The notes below the pieces were generated by a model. It was not told the origin of the DNA. It searched no databases and saw only the letters and a program-made list of their open reading frames with translations. A stretch of 47,191 bases of DNA from Gammaproteobacteria bacterium (GTDB taxonomy: Bacteria; Pseudomonadota; Gammaproteobacteria; Pseudomonadales; Ketobacteraceae), in contig JABLXQ010000045.1 of the NCBI GenBank assembly GCA_013178375.1, positions 1 through 47,191 of the forward strand. Direction: 5' to 3'. This document shows positions 1 to 8,864 of the stretch, piece by piece; the first letter of the stretch is position 1; each line of letters opens with the position of its first letter. Both the position numbers and the translations under genes were made by a program.

Positions 1-744
1 CAGCTGATCGATCAGGGCACCAACAGCGCGAAGAAGATTTCCCAGGCCGTGAATACCGATCCGGTCATCGCCGCCAAGCTGATCAAAGCCGCCAACAGCC
101 CCCTGTTCCGCGGCACCAAGGAATTCGAAACCAGCTCCCAGGCCATCGTGCGCCTCGGCATGCAGACCACCAAGCAACTGGTCACCAGCTTCACCCTCAA
201 GGAACTGTTCAAGGCCAAGTCGAACGTACTGAAGAAGCGCATGGATACCCTCTGGCAGCACAGCATCGAAATTGCCGCCGTCTGCTTCGTGCTGGCCAAG
301 CACGCCCGGGGCGTCGATCCGGAGCAGGGTCTGCTGGCTGGGCTGCTGCACGACATCGGCACCGTGCCCATCCTCATGTACGCAGAACAGTACGACACCC
401 TGGTGAACGATTCTCAATTGCTGGAAAAGACCATCAAGGAACTGAAAACCGAACTGGGCGGCGTCATCCTCAAACGCTGGAGCTTCAGCGAGGAAATGAT
501 CAATGCCACCCAGCACTCGGAAAACTGGCGCTACCAGCACGAGGGCGGCGCCGACATCACCGACCTGGTCATCGTCGCCCACCTGCACCAGCTGATGGGC
601 AGTGCGGAAAAAGCCGCCCAACTGGAAAAAGTGCCTGCTTTCCGCCGCCTGTTCCCGGGTGAACTGCCCTTCAACCAGCTGACCGCGATTCTGGAAGAGG
701 CGAAAATCCAGCTGGACGAAACCCGACAGCTGCTGGTGGCCTGA
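1..744 (+). CDS. HDOD domain signalling protein, 5'-truncated by the window edge
   Basis: The frame is open from base 1, so the true start lies upstream; the GTG at 49 is internal to the domain. The visible 247 codons cover most of an HDOD domain: DPVIAAKLIKAANSP near the start, the AIVRLG segment, then HSIEIAAVC and LLHDIG, which match the degenerate HD-hydrolase core of the family. HDOD proteins are usually non-catalytic signalling scaffolds in bacterial regulation of motility, stress and cyclic-di-GMP pathways. No further domain follows before the TGA at 742-744, so this is either a stand-alone HDOD protein or the C-terminal domain of a longer one. The gene is separated from opgG by about 250 bases and is probably a separate transcription unit. 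Family assignment is firm; the specific role is unknown. Confidence 0.85.
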   Translation, partial: QLIDQGTNSAKKISQAVNTDPVIAAKLIKAANSPLFRGTKEFETSSQAIVRLGMQTTKQLVTSFTLKELFKAKSNVLKKRMDTLWQHSIEIAAVCFVLAKHARGVDPEQGLLAGLLHDIGTVPILMYAEQYDTLVNDSQLLEKTIKELKTELGGVILKRWSFSEEMINATQHSENWRYQHEGGADITDLVIVAHLHQLMGSAEKAAQLEKVPAFRRLFPGELPFNQLTAILEEAKIQLDETRQLLVA

Positions 745-788
745 GGCAACGCAGGGATTGTTCATAAAATATTTACAACCCTGCACAT

Positions 789-816
789 TTGTTCCCGAAA
801 TTTCCTGTGCGATAAT
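789..816 (+). promoter_or_regulatory. Candidate sigma-70 promoter upstream of opgG
   Basis: TTGTTC at 789-794 and GATAAT at 811-816 are separated by 16 bases in the 250-base gap between the HDOD gene and opgG. The -10 matches consensus at five of six positions. This is a hand-read match only; no other regulatory motif was recognised in 745-994. Confidence 0.4.
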
Positions 817-994
817 GCCGGCGCAATAACGCCCCAGCGGCATCATCACGATCGCCCGACGTGAAAACGCAATGATTTCCCGGCTTTGTCTCGAACACAT
901 TCCTTGCAGAATGCAGTCTGTCGTGCGGAACGTCGCGGGGTATCGGTCAAAGCCCAATCAATGTTTTGAACCCGGACAATGGAGTCATGGTTTC

Positions 995-2527
995 ATGTTG
1001 AAAGTTCTCGCATCCTTATTGCTGGCAATGGCGGTAATCACCGCGCAAGCGGCTGAAACATTTAGCTTTCAGACCGTAATCGACAAGGCCCGCGATCTCG
1101 CTGCCCAGCCTTATCATGAGCCGGAACCGATCCCGCGCTTCATGCGGGAACTCAGCTACGACCAGTATCAGGACATCCGCTTCAACCCGGACAAGAGCCT
1201 GTGGAAGCAGGGTAAATCCAAATTCCAGGTGATGCTGATGCCGCCGGGCCTGTTTTATGGCCACGCGGTGAAGGTCAACATCGTCGATGGCGAGGGTGCC
1301 AAACCCCTGCCCTTCAAAAAAGACCTGTTCACCTTTACCGACCCCGAGCTTGAGAAGCTGGTACCCGCCGATCTGGGCTACGCCGGCCTGAAGCTGACTT
1401 TCCCCTTCTTCCAGCCTGACATCCAGAACCAGTTCCTGGTATTTGCCGGTGCCAGCTACTTCCGGGGCGTGGGCAAGGATAACGGCTGGGGCATTTCCAC
1501 CCGGGGCATCGCCATCGACACCGGCCTGCCCACCGGCGAGGAATTCCCCTCGTTCCTGGAGTTCTGGCTGGTGCACCCTGCCGCCAATTCCGACCAGATG
1601 ATGGTGTACGGTCTGCTGGACGGCCCCAGTCTGGCCGGCGCCTACCAGTTCAACATCAAGCCTGGCAAACGCACCTCGGTAGACGTGAAAGCGGTGCTTT
1701 ACCCGCGCAACAACATCAAGCTGATGGGCGTTGCGCCGCTGACCAGCATGTTCTACTACGGCGAAAACACCTCCCGCCCCCGTGGCGAGTGGCGCGATCA
1801 GGTGCATGATTCCGACGGCCTGCTGATCCACAACGGCAATGGCGAGTGGCTGTGGCGCCCCCTGATCAACCCGGTCTACCTGCAGATGGATTACCTGCGT
1901 GTCGATGACCTGTTCGGATTCGGCCTGCTGCAGCGGGACACCGGCTTCAATGATTACCACGATCTGGGTGCGCGCTATGAAATCCGCCCCAGCACCTGGG
2001 TGAAACCGGAAGGCAAGTGGGGCCCCGGCCATGTCGTGCTGGTGCAATTGCCCACCAACATGGAAACCAATGACAACATCGTGGCGTTCTGGACTCCGGA
2101 ATCCGCCCCCACCCCCAACCTGCCCTACCACATCGGCTACAACATCAGTTTCGGCGGCGCGGAACTGGCGGACCAGGACAATGGTCATGCCATCAATACC
2201 TTCGTAGGCGATGGCAACATCATCGGTGGCGGCCAGAAGAAAGGCGCCTACCGCCTGATCATCGATTTCGCCGGTGCCAGCCTGGACAAGCTGTCGCCCC
2301 GCGCTGCCGTGCAAGGCGACGTGACCGGCCTGGACGGCACCGAGGTGCTGGAACACTTCGTGGAATACAACGACCAGAACAAATCCTGGCGCCTGTCGAT
2401 ACTGGCCAAACCGGCAGCAGGCAAGTCGCTGGACCTGCGCGCATTCCTGAAGGAAAGCGATCGCGCCCTGACTGAAACCTGGACCTATCGCCTGCCGCCG
2501 GACAACGACATCCGGATCGACCACTGA
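995..2527 (+). CDS. opgG: Periplasmic glucan biosynthesis protein OpgG (MdoG)
   Basis: OpgG is the periplasmic protein needed to make osmoregulated periplasmic glucans, acting on the glucan chain exported by OpgH. The product is 510 residues, essentially the length of E. coli OpgG (511). I chose the ATG at 995 because it gives a clean signal peptide (MLKVLASLLLAMAVITAQA, likely cut before AETF) and has GGAG at 981-984. A longer frame from ATG 872 would add 41 residues with no secretion signal. The family's C-terminal signature is visible: YEIRPSTWVKPEG, then VQLPTNMETNDNIVAFW. OpgD is the main alternative, but it normally carries a twin-arginine signal, absent here, and the opgH partner lies downstream. 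Expected to be co-transcribed with the next two genes. Confidence 0.95.
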   Translation: MLKVLASLLLAMAVITAQAAETFSFQTVIDKARDLAAQPYHEPEPIPRFMRELSYDQYQDIRFNPDKSLWKQGKSKFQVMLMPPGLFYGHAVKVNIVDGEGAKPLPFKKDLFTFTDPELEKLVPADLGYAGLKLTFPFFQPDIQNQFLVFAGASYFRGVGKDNGWGISTRGIAIDTGLPTGEEFPSFLEFWLVHPAANSDQMMVYGLLDGPSLAGAYQFNIKPGKRTSVDVKAVLYPRNNIKLMGVAPLTSMFYYGENTSRPRGEWRDQVHDSDGLLIHNGNGEWLWRPLINPVYLQMDYLRVDDLFGFGLLQRDTGFNDYHDLGARYEIRPSTWVKPEGKWGPGHVVLVQLPTNMETNDNIVAFWTPESAPTPNLPYHIGYNISFGGAELADQDNGHAINTFVGDGNIIGGGQKKGAYRLIIDFAGASLDKLSPRAAVQGDVTGLDGTEVLEHFVEYNDQNKSWRLSILAKPAAGKSLDLRAFLKESDRALTETWTYRLPPDNDIRIDH

Positions 2528-2552
2528 GCGCCGGAACCAGGGACACGCGAAA

Positions 2553-2807
2553 ATGAGTCAGACACAGTGCGAACAGATCCTGAGCCGGGTGCTGGCCTAC
2601 CTGAGCAGCCTGGGCATGCCGGTGACACGCGAGGTTTCCATGGCTGCGCTGCGGCTGGTGGAAGAAGCGCTGTCGCAGGAAGACTTCCCGGATCTCTACG
2701 CCTGGGTGATGGCCCGGCTGCCACAGCAGTTTGCCCTGCCCCAGCTGGAACTGCCACCACTGGCCCCGCCCATCAATCGCGGCAGCATCGGTTACGGTGA
2801 CGCATGA
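2553..2807 (+). CDS. Small protein of unknown function between opgG and opgH
   Basis: An 84-residue frame begins at ATG 2553, 25 bases after opgG, with AGGGA at 2539-2543 as ribosome binding site. Its TGA overlaps the opgH start in an ATGA arrangement, so translational coupling to opgH is likely. The first 60 residues look like amphipathic helices (for example LSRVLAYLSSLG and AALRLVEEALSQ); the tail is proline-rich and ends GSIGYGDA. No signal peptide or membrane segment is visible, so a cytoplasmic location is expected. I do not recognise the family, and in E. coli opgG and opgH have no gene between them. Its position suggests a role in glucan synthesis or OpgH control, which is inference. 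Confidence 0.7.
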   Translation: MSQTQCEQILSRVLAYLSSLGMPVTREVSMAALRLVEEALSQEDFPDLYAWVMARLPQQFALPQLELPPLAPPINRGSIGYGDA

Positions 2808-4903
2808 ACACAGCGGTCGACACCACCGCACCGGACCAGCAGGCCAGGCCAGTCCGCTGGAAATTACGCGCCGCCATACGCCGCCTGATTCTGACCACCC
2901 TGGTGCTGGGGCAGGTAACTGTAGGCACCCAATACATGCTGTTCGTGCTGCCCTATCACGGCAGCGACTGGCTGGAACTGAGCCTGGCGGTGTTGTTCGC
3001 CATCCTGTTCACCTGGATCTCCATCGGTTTCTGGCTGGGCCTGTATGGCTTCGTGCTGCGCCGTTTCGGCGGCGACTCACTGTCTTTGCTGCGCCGGCAC
3101 GGCAAATTTCTGGACCAGACCCCCATGGCCCGCACCGCCGTGGTCATGCCCATCTACAACGAACCCATCGAACGCACCCTTGGCGGTCTGCGCGCCGTGT
3201 ACCGCTCGCTGATCGCCACCGGGCAGAGCGAACATTTCGACTTCTTCATCCTGTCGGACAGCCGTGACCCGGATATCTGGCTGTCGGAGCAGGCCACCTG
3301 GTACCAGCTGTGCCGGGAACTGGGCGCCGAAGGCCACCTGTTCTACCGCCGCCGCTCCCTCAACATGCATTACAAGAGCGGCAACATCGCCGACTTTCTG
3401 CGCCGCTGGGGCAAGGATTACGAATACACCATCGTGCTGGACGCCGACAGCCTGATGGAAGGCGACACCCTGGTCAAAATGGTGAAGCTGATGCAGCGCG
3501 AGCCCAATGTGGGCATCCTGCAGACCGGCCCCAGCCTGATCAATGGCAAATCCCTGTTCGCCCGGGTGCAGCAGTTCTCCAACCAGTTGTACGGCCCCCT
3601 GTTCAGCACCGGACTCGCTGCGCTGCAACTGGGCGACGCCGCCTACTGGGGCCACAATGCCATCATCCGCACCCAGCTGTTCATGCGCCATTGCGGCCTG
3701 CGCACCCTGGGTGGCCCCGGCATTTTCGGCGGCCCGATCCTGAGCCACGATTTCGTCGAAGCCGCCTACATGGGCCGCGCCGGCTATGAAGTCTGGCTGG
3801 AGCCGGCGCTGGAAGGCACCTACGAGGAATCGCCCCCCACCGTGGTGGACGAACTGACCCGCGACAAACGCTGGGCCAAGGGCAACATCCAGCACCTGTG
3901 GCTGCTGCTGTTCGAACCCCGTCTGCGTTTCGCCCACCGCATGGCATTCCTGAACGGCCTGATGTCCTATTGCGCATCGCCGCTGTGGCTGGCATTTTTG
4001 GTGCTGTCCACCTTCGAGGTCACCCGCCTGATCCTGTGGCCCATCAACTATTTTCCCGCCGAGTACAGCCTGTTCCCGGTGTGGCCGGAGTTCCATCCGG
4101 AACTGGCGCTGGCACTGGCGTCAAGCACCATCGGCTTGCTGTTCGTGCCCAAGGTGCTGGCCTTCCTGGATGCGCTGATGACCCGGGGCCGCATCCGCAA
4201 GTTTGGCGGCTTTTTCCAGTTGCTGCGGGGCATGCTGCTGGAGATTGTCGTGTCGATCCTGCTGGCACCGATCCGCATGCTGGCCCACACCCGCTATGTG
4301 ATCGAGGCGCTGTTCAACCTGAACCTGAGCTGGGCCGGCCAGAACCGTACCCGGGAAACCCGCTGGTGGGATGCCATCGTCAACCAGGCACCGGGTACGA
4401 TTCTGGCGCTGGGCTGGAGCGGTTTTGCCTACTGGCTGGACGTGATGTTTTTCTACTGGTCGCTGCCGGTGGCGTTGCCACTGATCCTGGCGGCGCCGAT
4501 TTCAGTTCTGTCAGGCAAGATCGGTATTGGCCTGCTGCTGGAACGCTGGGGCTTTTTGCGCATTCCCGAAGAAGTGAACGGCAGCAAGCTGGTGGACGAA
4601 CTGGAACGCATGCCGGTGACCGATGCCCAACTGCCACGCTCCGCTTTTGTCCATGCGGTTGTGGACCCGGTGATGAATCATGTGCACTGCACGCTGGCCC
4701 GTGGACATCGCGGCGGCGTGAAGCAGAGCCGGCTGGCGGTATTGCGCCGCCGTTGTCTGAAGGAAGGTCCGGAGAGCCTGTCGGGCAAGGAAATCAGCAT
4801 GCTGGCAAAGGACAAGGAGTCGCTGCGCTGGCTGCACGAAGAAGCCTGGCGCGCGTCGCACGACAGTTACTGGGGGCGGGTGATCTCGGCGCGCAGTTAC
4901 TGA
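2804..4903 (+). CDS. opgH: Membrane glucan glucosyltransferase OpgH (MdoH)
   Basis: OpgH is the inner-membrane family 2 glycosyltransferase that polymerises the glucose backbone of periplasmic glucans from UDP-glucose and probably moves the chain across the membrane. Two membrane segments lie at about 28-50 and 58-82. The catalytic domain follows, with VVMPIYNE (113-120), the DADS metal motif (213-216), SHDFVEA carrying the likely catalytic acid D316, and RDKRW (353-357) in the QxxRW position. Further membrane segments follow after about residue 380. The protein is 699 residues, whereas E. coli OpgH is 847; the difference is mostly a missing cytoplasmic N-terminal extension before the first membrane segment. 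It starts inside the stop of the small upstream gene. Confidence 0.95.
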   Translation: MNTAVDTTAPDQQARPVRWKLRAAIRRLILTTLVLGQVTVGTQYMLFVLPYHGSDWLELSLAVLFAILFTWISIGFWLGLYGFVLRRFGGDSLSLLRRHGKFLDQTPMARTAVVMPIYNEPIERTLGGLRAVYRSLIATGQSEHFDFFILSDSRDPDIWLSEQATWYQLCRELGAEGHLFYRRRSLNMHYKSGNIADFLRRWGKDYEYTIVLDADSLMEGDTLVKMVKLMQREPNVGILQTGPSLINGKSLFARVQQFSNQLYGPLFSTGLAALQLGDAAYWGHNAIIRTQLFMRHCGLRTLGGPGIFGGPILSHDFVEAAYMGRAGYEVWLEPALEGTYEESPPTVVDELTRDKRWAKGNIQHLWLLLFEPRLRFAHRMAFLNGLMSYCASPLWLAFLVLSTFEVTRLILWPINYFPAEYSLFPVWPEFHPELALALASSTIGLLFVPKVLAFLDALMTRGRIRKFGGFFQLLRGMLLEIVVSILLAPIRMLAHTRYVIEALFNLNLSWAGQNRTRETRWWDAIVNQAPGTILALGWSGFAYWLDVMFFYWSLPVALPLILAAPISVLSGKIGIGLLLERWGFLRIPEEVNGSKLVDELERMPVTDAQLPRSAFVHAVVDPVMNHVHCTLARGHRGGVKQSRLAVLRRRCLKEGPESLSGKEISMLAKDKESLRWLHEEAWRASHDSYWGRVISARSY

Positions 4904-5042
4904 AACGGCAATACAGGACGGGCGCCGGCCTGCCATATCCAGGATACAAGCGCCAGCCACCTTCGTTTCACCCGCCCCATTCGCCTTTCCACCGATACAG
5001 CCGGGACTGATCAGTTGCAGCCCGGCGTTTCCGGTCTTCCGG

Positions 5043-6713
5043 TCAGGGCCGGCAGTTCTTCGGCCCCAGCACATCCTGCGCCGCCTGGTTCGTCATTACC
5101 GACAGTTCATTCACGTTCTTCGCCGTGAACACGCGGCCGCCAGTGGCCTGGGCCAGACAGTTACCCGCTCCCGTGCCCATGATATCCACCACGTTGATCT
5201 TCAGATGCGGCTTGGTGCGGGCCAGTTGCTTGCCCACGGCACACGGATCCTGGCCGCAACTTTCCTCACCGTCCGATACCACCAGCATCACCGATTCCTT
5301 GTTGACGCCGTCCAGCATCTGCCCGGCGCGGGCCACGCCGTCTGCCAGCGGGGTACCTTCCACCGGCCGGATTCCCTGCAACTGGCCCATCAGGCTGCCA
5401 CGCTGGGCCGGTGAAAAGTAACCGGCACTGCGGGCGCCAGGACAGCGCTCGATCATCACCAGGCCTATGCTTACGTCGCGCGGAACCTGCTGCACCACAG
5501 CAGTGGTGGCCTGTTTGGCGGCGGTGATGCGCTTGGGTTCGCGCTGGAGATGCTCCAGTGCTGCCATGCCGGCCAGTACGCCCAGGATCTGGCCACCAGG
5601 GCCGGCGTTGTTCATTCCGCGCAGCATCTGTTCTGCCCGGGCAATTTCCTCGCGGCTGGCGTTGAGGCTGAAATCCATGGAACCGGACGCGTCGAACACG
5701 ATGATCAGTTCCGGCGCCAGCTCTTTCGGACGTTCGCCGGGACACAGGTTCTTGGCCTGCTCGATCAGCTGTGTCTTGCAATCGCGATTCAGGGTGGCAT
5801 CGATCTGCTGTTTCAGTGCCACGGCCTTCGGATCACTCCCCTGCAGCAGTTTTTCCTCGGCCTGCATTTTCTGCAGGGCGGTGCAGTCCTTGGTGGCACC
5901 GACTTTTTTCGCCAGCTCGTCCAGCGGATCCGGTGGCGGTGGGGGCGGCGGTGGTGGGGGCGGTGGAACCGGTTCCGGCTCGGGCTCGGGTTCTGGCTCC
6001 GGTTGCGGTTCGGCGGGAACCTCAGGCTCCACGACGGGTTCTTCCTTGGGCTCTTCCGGCTGCTCGACCACCGGCGTTTCCTGGGGTGGCGGAACCGGTT
6101 CCGGCTCGCGGCAGAACAGCCACCAGAGCAGCGCGGCCAGCAGGCCCAGCAGCAAGAGTGCCAGCAACAGCCAGGGCCACCAGCGGCGAAGCTTGCGCTC
6201 CGGTTCAGCAGTGGCCACTGCTTCCATCGCTGGGGGCGGGGGCAAATCGGGGCCGGCTGGCGCGGCGCCGTTCATGTTAAGCGCACCCTGCACCGGCTCG
6301 GGCACGCGCAGGCCATAACCCCAGAAGGTGAGCACCGGCTGGCCGTTGAGGGAATACAGCGTACTGGTGTCGGGATAGCGTGCCGCCTGCCGCAGCAGCG
6401 CCGCCTGTTGCTGCCCCTCGGCGCCCTGGCTGTCCAGCTTGGTCGCCAGATGCTGGATCGAATCCAGACGTTCATCCAGCAGACGTTTTACCTGCGCCGC
6501 CTCGGCAGGGGGCAGCTGGCTGAAGGGCACTGGCTGGCCACCCAGCTCGGAGTACCATTCCATCACGCCGCCCTCCACCGCTTTCGGCTTGGAGAACAGC
6601 GCGACGGTGCTGGGCGGCAGATGCCGTTTCAGGATCTGGGTGAGTTCACCGTGTCCGGCCAGGGCGTCGGCAGCACTGAACTGTTCCGATCCGAGGCGTG
6701 CAATTCGTTTCAT
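5043..6713 (-). CDS. SrfA-like N-domain, membrane segment, Pro/Glu linker and VWA domain protein (copy 1)
   Basis: A 556-residue single-pass membrane protein. Residues 1-131 form a domain shared with the next gene and with SrfA, ending in NGQPVLTFWG. A strongly hydrophobic segment (about 178-200) follows a KLRR patch, predicting a cytoplasmic N-terminus and periplasmic C-terminus. A rigid linker at 204-263 contains EP repeats and twelve consecutive prolines. The C-terminal von Willebrand A domain has a complete metal-ion site: DASGS (341-345), T454 in EGTPLADG, and D481 in VSDGEES. Several cysteines in this part (424, 486, 491, 519, 554) suit disulfides in the periplasm. VWA domains bind protein partners through the metal; the partner here is unknown. 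It lies 31 bases after copy 2 in the same transcript and converges with opgH. Confidence 0.85.
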   Translation of the reverse strand: MKRIARLGSEQFSAADALAGHGELTQILKRHLPPSTVALFSKPKAVEGGVMEWYSELGGQPVPFSQLPPAEAAQVKRLLDERLDSIQHLATKLDSQGAEGQQQAALLRQAARYPDTSTLYSLNGQPVLTFWGYGLRVPEPVQGALNMNGAAPAGPDLPPPPAMEAVATAEPERKLRRWWPWLLLALLLLGLLAALLWWLFCREPEPVPPPQETPVVEQPEEPKEEPVVEPEVPAEPQPEPEPEPEPEPVPPPPPPPPPPPPDPLDELAKKVGATKDCTALQKMQAEEKLLQGSDPKAVALKQQIDATLNRDCKTQLIEQAKNLCPGERPKELAPELIIVFDASGSMDFSLNASREEIARAEQMLRGMNNAGPGGQILGVLAGMAALEHLQREPKRITAAKQATTAVVQQVPRDVSIGLVMIERCPGARSAGYFSPAQRGSLMGQLQGIRPVEGTPLADGVARAGQMLDGVNKESVMLVVSDGEESCGQDPCAVGKQLARTKPHLKINVVDIMGTGAGNCLAQATGGRVFTAKNVNELSVMTNQAAQDVLGPKNCRP

Positions 6714-6744
6714 GCGCTAGGGGTTCCGTTCAAGGCAATCCGCG

Positions 6745-8550
6745 TCAGGGGCAGTTGGCCGGGCCGAGCACGTCCTGGGCAGCCTGCGTCACCATCATGT
6801 TCAACTCATTCACACTCTTGGCGGTGAACACGCGGCCTCCGGTTGCCTGGGCCACGCAGGTGCCGGCGCCGGTGCCCATGATATCCACCACATTGATTTT
6901 CAGATTCGGTTTGGTGCGCGCAAGCTGTTTGGCTATTGCGCAGGGATCAGCACCGCAGCTTTCCTGGCCATCGGATATCACCACCATCAGGGATGTGCGA
7001 TTGACGCCATCCAGCATCTGGCCACCTTTTGCAATGCCATCCCCCAGCGGCGTGCCTTGCTTGGGTTCGAGGGACTGGATCAGCCCCGTGAGACTGCCAC
7101 GCTGTGCCGGCGAATAATAGCCGGCGGAACGGGCCTGGGAACACTGTTCAATCATCACCAGGCCGATGTTGGTATCCCGCGGCGTCTTGCGCACCACGGT
7201 AAGTGCCGCCTCTTTGGCTGCATTCATGCGGGTGGGCGCCTCCTTGACGACGGCTTTTTCCACCGTGCGCCCGATGGTGCCACCCGCACTGCCACCGATC
7301 AGTCCGCCCAGGCCGCCGACCACATCCCTGGTCACCTTGCGCTGCAGTTGCTCCTGCGCCGTCAGCGGCAATCGCTCATTCATGGAACCGGAGGCATCGA
7401 ACACGATGATCAGTTCCGGTGCCAGTTCCGGCGGCCGCTGGCCAGGGCACTGGGTTTTCGCCTGCTGGATTTTGGCCTGTTTTTCCTGTTGCTGGACCTG
7501 TTGCTGTTTGGCCTGCTCCTGCTTGCAGCGGCCGTTCAGCGTGTCCGTGATCTGTTGCTTCAGTGCGACGGCGCGCGGGTCGCTGTCCTGCAACTGCTTT
7601 TCGTCCTGCAGCAGGGTTTGCAGGGCTGCGCAGTCCTGGGTGGCTTCCGCTTTTTGCGTCAGTGTGTCGAGCGGATCGGGTGGCGGTGGCACCGGTTCGG
7701 GTTCCGGCGGAGTGTCGGCTACCGGTTCTTCGGCGGCAGGGTCCTCCGCCGGCAGAGGAGTCTCCGGTGGTTCCGGCTCAGGCGGCGGCTCGACTGCTGG
7801 TGTTTCCTGCGGTGGTACTTCGGCCGCGGGTTCTTCTGGTACAGGTTCTTCTGCCGCAGATTCTTCCTCCGGCTGTTCCTGCGCGGGAGGTTCCTGCGGA
7901 GGCGCCGCTGGTTCCGCGTCACGACAGTACAGCCACCACAACAATGCCGCGAGCAGACCCAGCAGCAACAATGCGAGAAGCAGCCAGGGCCACCAGCGAC
8001 GGCGTTTGCGTTGCGGGCCTTTTCCGTCCTGAAGCGGAATGCCGGTTTCCGGCGGCAGCGGTGGCAGGTTTCCAGCCGCGGGTTGCGCTTCAGCCGAAGC
8101 CGCAGCCGGGGTTGCAGCAGGAGCCGGAACAGGAGCGGCCCCCGGCAGGCTATGACCCCAGAATGTCAGCACCGGCTGGCCGTTGAGGGAATAGAGCGTG
8201 CGGGTATCAGGATACTGTGCGGCCTGGCGCAGCAGCACGGCCTGCTGCGGACCATCGCCACCCTGGGACTGCAACCGCTCCGCCAGTTGCAGGATCGACG
8301 CGAGCCGTTCGTCCAGCACGCGTTTGACGCGGTCCGCCTCGGCCGGTGGCAGCTGGTTGAACGGCACCGGCTGGCCGCCCAGCTCGGAATACCATTCCAT
8401 CACGCCGCCATCCACTGCCTTGGGTTTGGCAAACAGGGCCACAGTGGCAGGCGGCAGATGCGGGCGCAGAATGCGGACGAGTTCGCTGTAATCCAGCGGC
8501 TGGTCGCCGGCGCGGAAAGGTTCGGTGCCGAGACGGGCAATTCGTTTCAT
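6745..8550 (-). CDS. SrfA-like N-domain, membrane segment, Pro/Glu linker and VWA domain protein (copy 2)
   Basis: A 601-residue paralogue of the adjacent gene: by ungapped hand alignment 98 of the first 131 residues are identical. The layout repeats: N-terminal domain ending in NGQPVLTFWG, RKRRR before the membrane segment (about 186-208), a Pro/Glu/Ala linker (212-292), a Gln/Lys-rich helical stretch (343-366), then a VWA domain with DASGS (385-389), T500 and D527 forming the metal site. A glycine-rich stretch, GGLGGLIGGSAGGTIG (412-427), sits between the first two metal loops; copy 1 has a shorter equivalent. This is the first gene of the leftward transcript, divergent from srfA across a 314-base gap. 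The pair looks like a tandem duplication. Topology and domains are clear; function is inferred from the Srf neighbourhood. Confidence 0.85.
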   Translation of the reverse strand: MKRIARLGTEPFRAGDQPLDYSELVRILRPHLPPATVALFAKPKAVDGGVMEWYSELGGQPVPFNQLPPAEADRVKRVLDERLASILQLAERLQSQGGDGPQQAVLLRQAAQYPDTRTLYSLNGQPVLTFWGHSLPGAAPVPAPAATPAAASAEAQPAAGNLPPLPPETGIPLQDGKGPQRKRRRWWPWLLLALLLLGLLAALLWWLYCRDAEPAAPPQEPPAQEQPEEESAAEEPVPEEPAAEVPPQETPAVEPPPEPEPPETPLPAEDPAAEEPVADTPPEPEPVPPPPDPLDTLTQKAEATQDCAALQTLLQDEKQLQDSDPRAVALKQQITDTLNGRCKQEQAKQQQVQQQEKQAKIQQAKTQCPGQRPPELAPELIIVFDASGSMNERLPLTAQEQLQRKVTRDVVGGLGGLIGGSAGGTIGRTVEKAVVKEAPTRMNAAKEAALTVVRKTPRDTNIGLVMIEQCSQARSAGYYSPAQRGSLTGLIQSLEPKQGTPLGDGIAKGGQMLDGVNRTSLMVVISDGQESCGADPCAIAKQLARTKPNLKINVVDIMGTGAGTCVAQATGGRVFTAKSVNELNMMVTQAAQDVLGPANCP

Positions 8551-8864
8551 GCGCTACTGGATTCCCCTTCCTGCTGGCAATGTCGGCAACCGGATCAACC
8601 GCACTTCATTCACATACTGGACCGGCAGGGACGCTCGCAAAAGCAGTTTGTGTCCACCGGCCAGCACTATCAATGCCGGACAATAGCACCCGCCCCGCAA
8701 GGATGGAAAGCAGCAGAAAACGAATCTGAACATCATGTTATAGTTGACACACTTTTGTTGTATTGAGATAAGTTCTGGTCAGTTTGCCGGCGCCTCCAGG
8801 TCTGGTTTTGCGACCAGGGCGGCCACCGATTCCGACGACAGTTTTTGGGGAAGGACGACCATCA
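8551..8864. promoter_or_regulatory. Divergent intergenic region between the VWA pair and srfA
   Basis: This 314-base gap must carry promoters for both arms of the Srf locus. A good rightward promoter is visible at 8744-8772 (listed separately), and GGGGAAGGA at 8847-8855 is the srfA ribosome binding site. On the other strand only a GGGGA about 12 bases before the copy 2 start was noted; no convincing leftward -10/-35 pair was found. No open reading frame here looks real. Confidence 0.55.
8744..8772 (+). promoter_or_regulatory. Probable sigma-70 promoter of the srfABC operon
   Basis: TTGACA at 8744-8749, a perfect -35, is followed after 17 bases by GATAAG at 8767-8772, which matches four of six -10 positions. 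The surrounding DNA is AT-rich relative to the window. The srfA start lies about 93 bases downstream, leaving room for regulation in the leader. Confidence 0.6.

Noticed and set aside
49-744. GTG 49 as the true start of the HDOD gene
   Set aside because: The frame is open to the window edge and the codons before 49 continue the HDOD domain.
872-994. A longer opgG start at ATG 872
   Set aside because: The extra 41 residues bury the signal peptide and have no ribosome site; ATG 995 gives a clean export signal and the family length.
5950-6020. Short GC-rich repeats in the VWA copy 1 gene as a CRISPR or satellite array
   Set aside because: They are simply codons for the proline and Glu-Pro stalk; there are no spacers.
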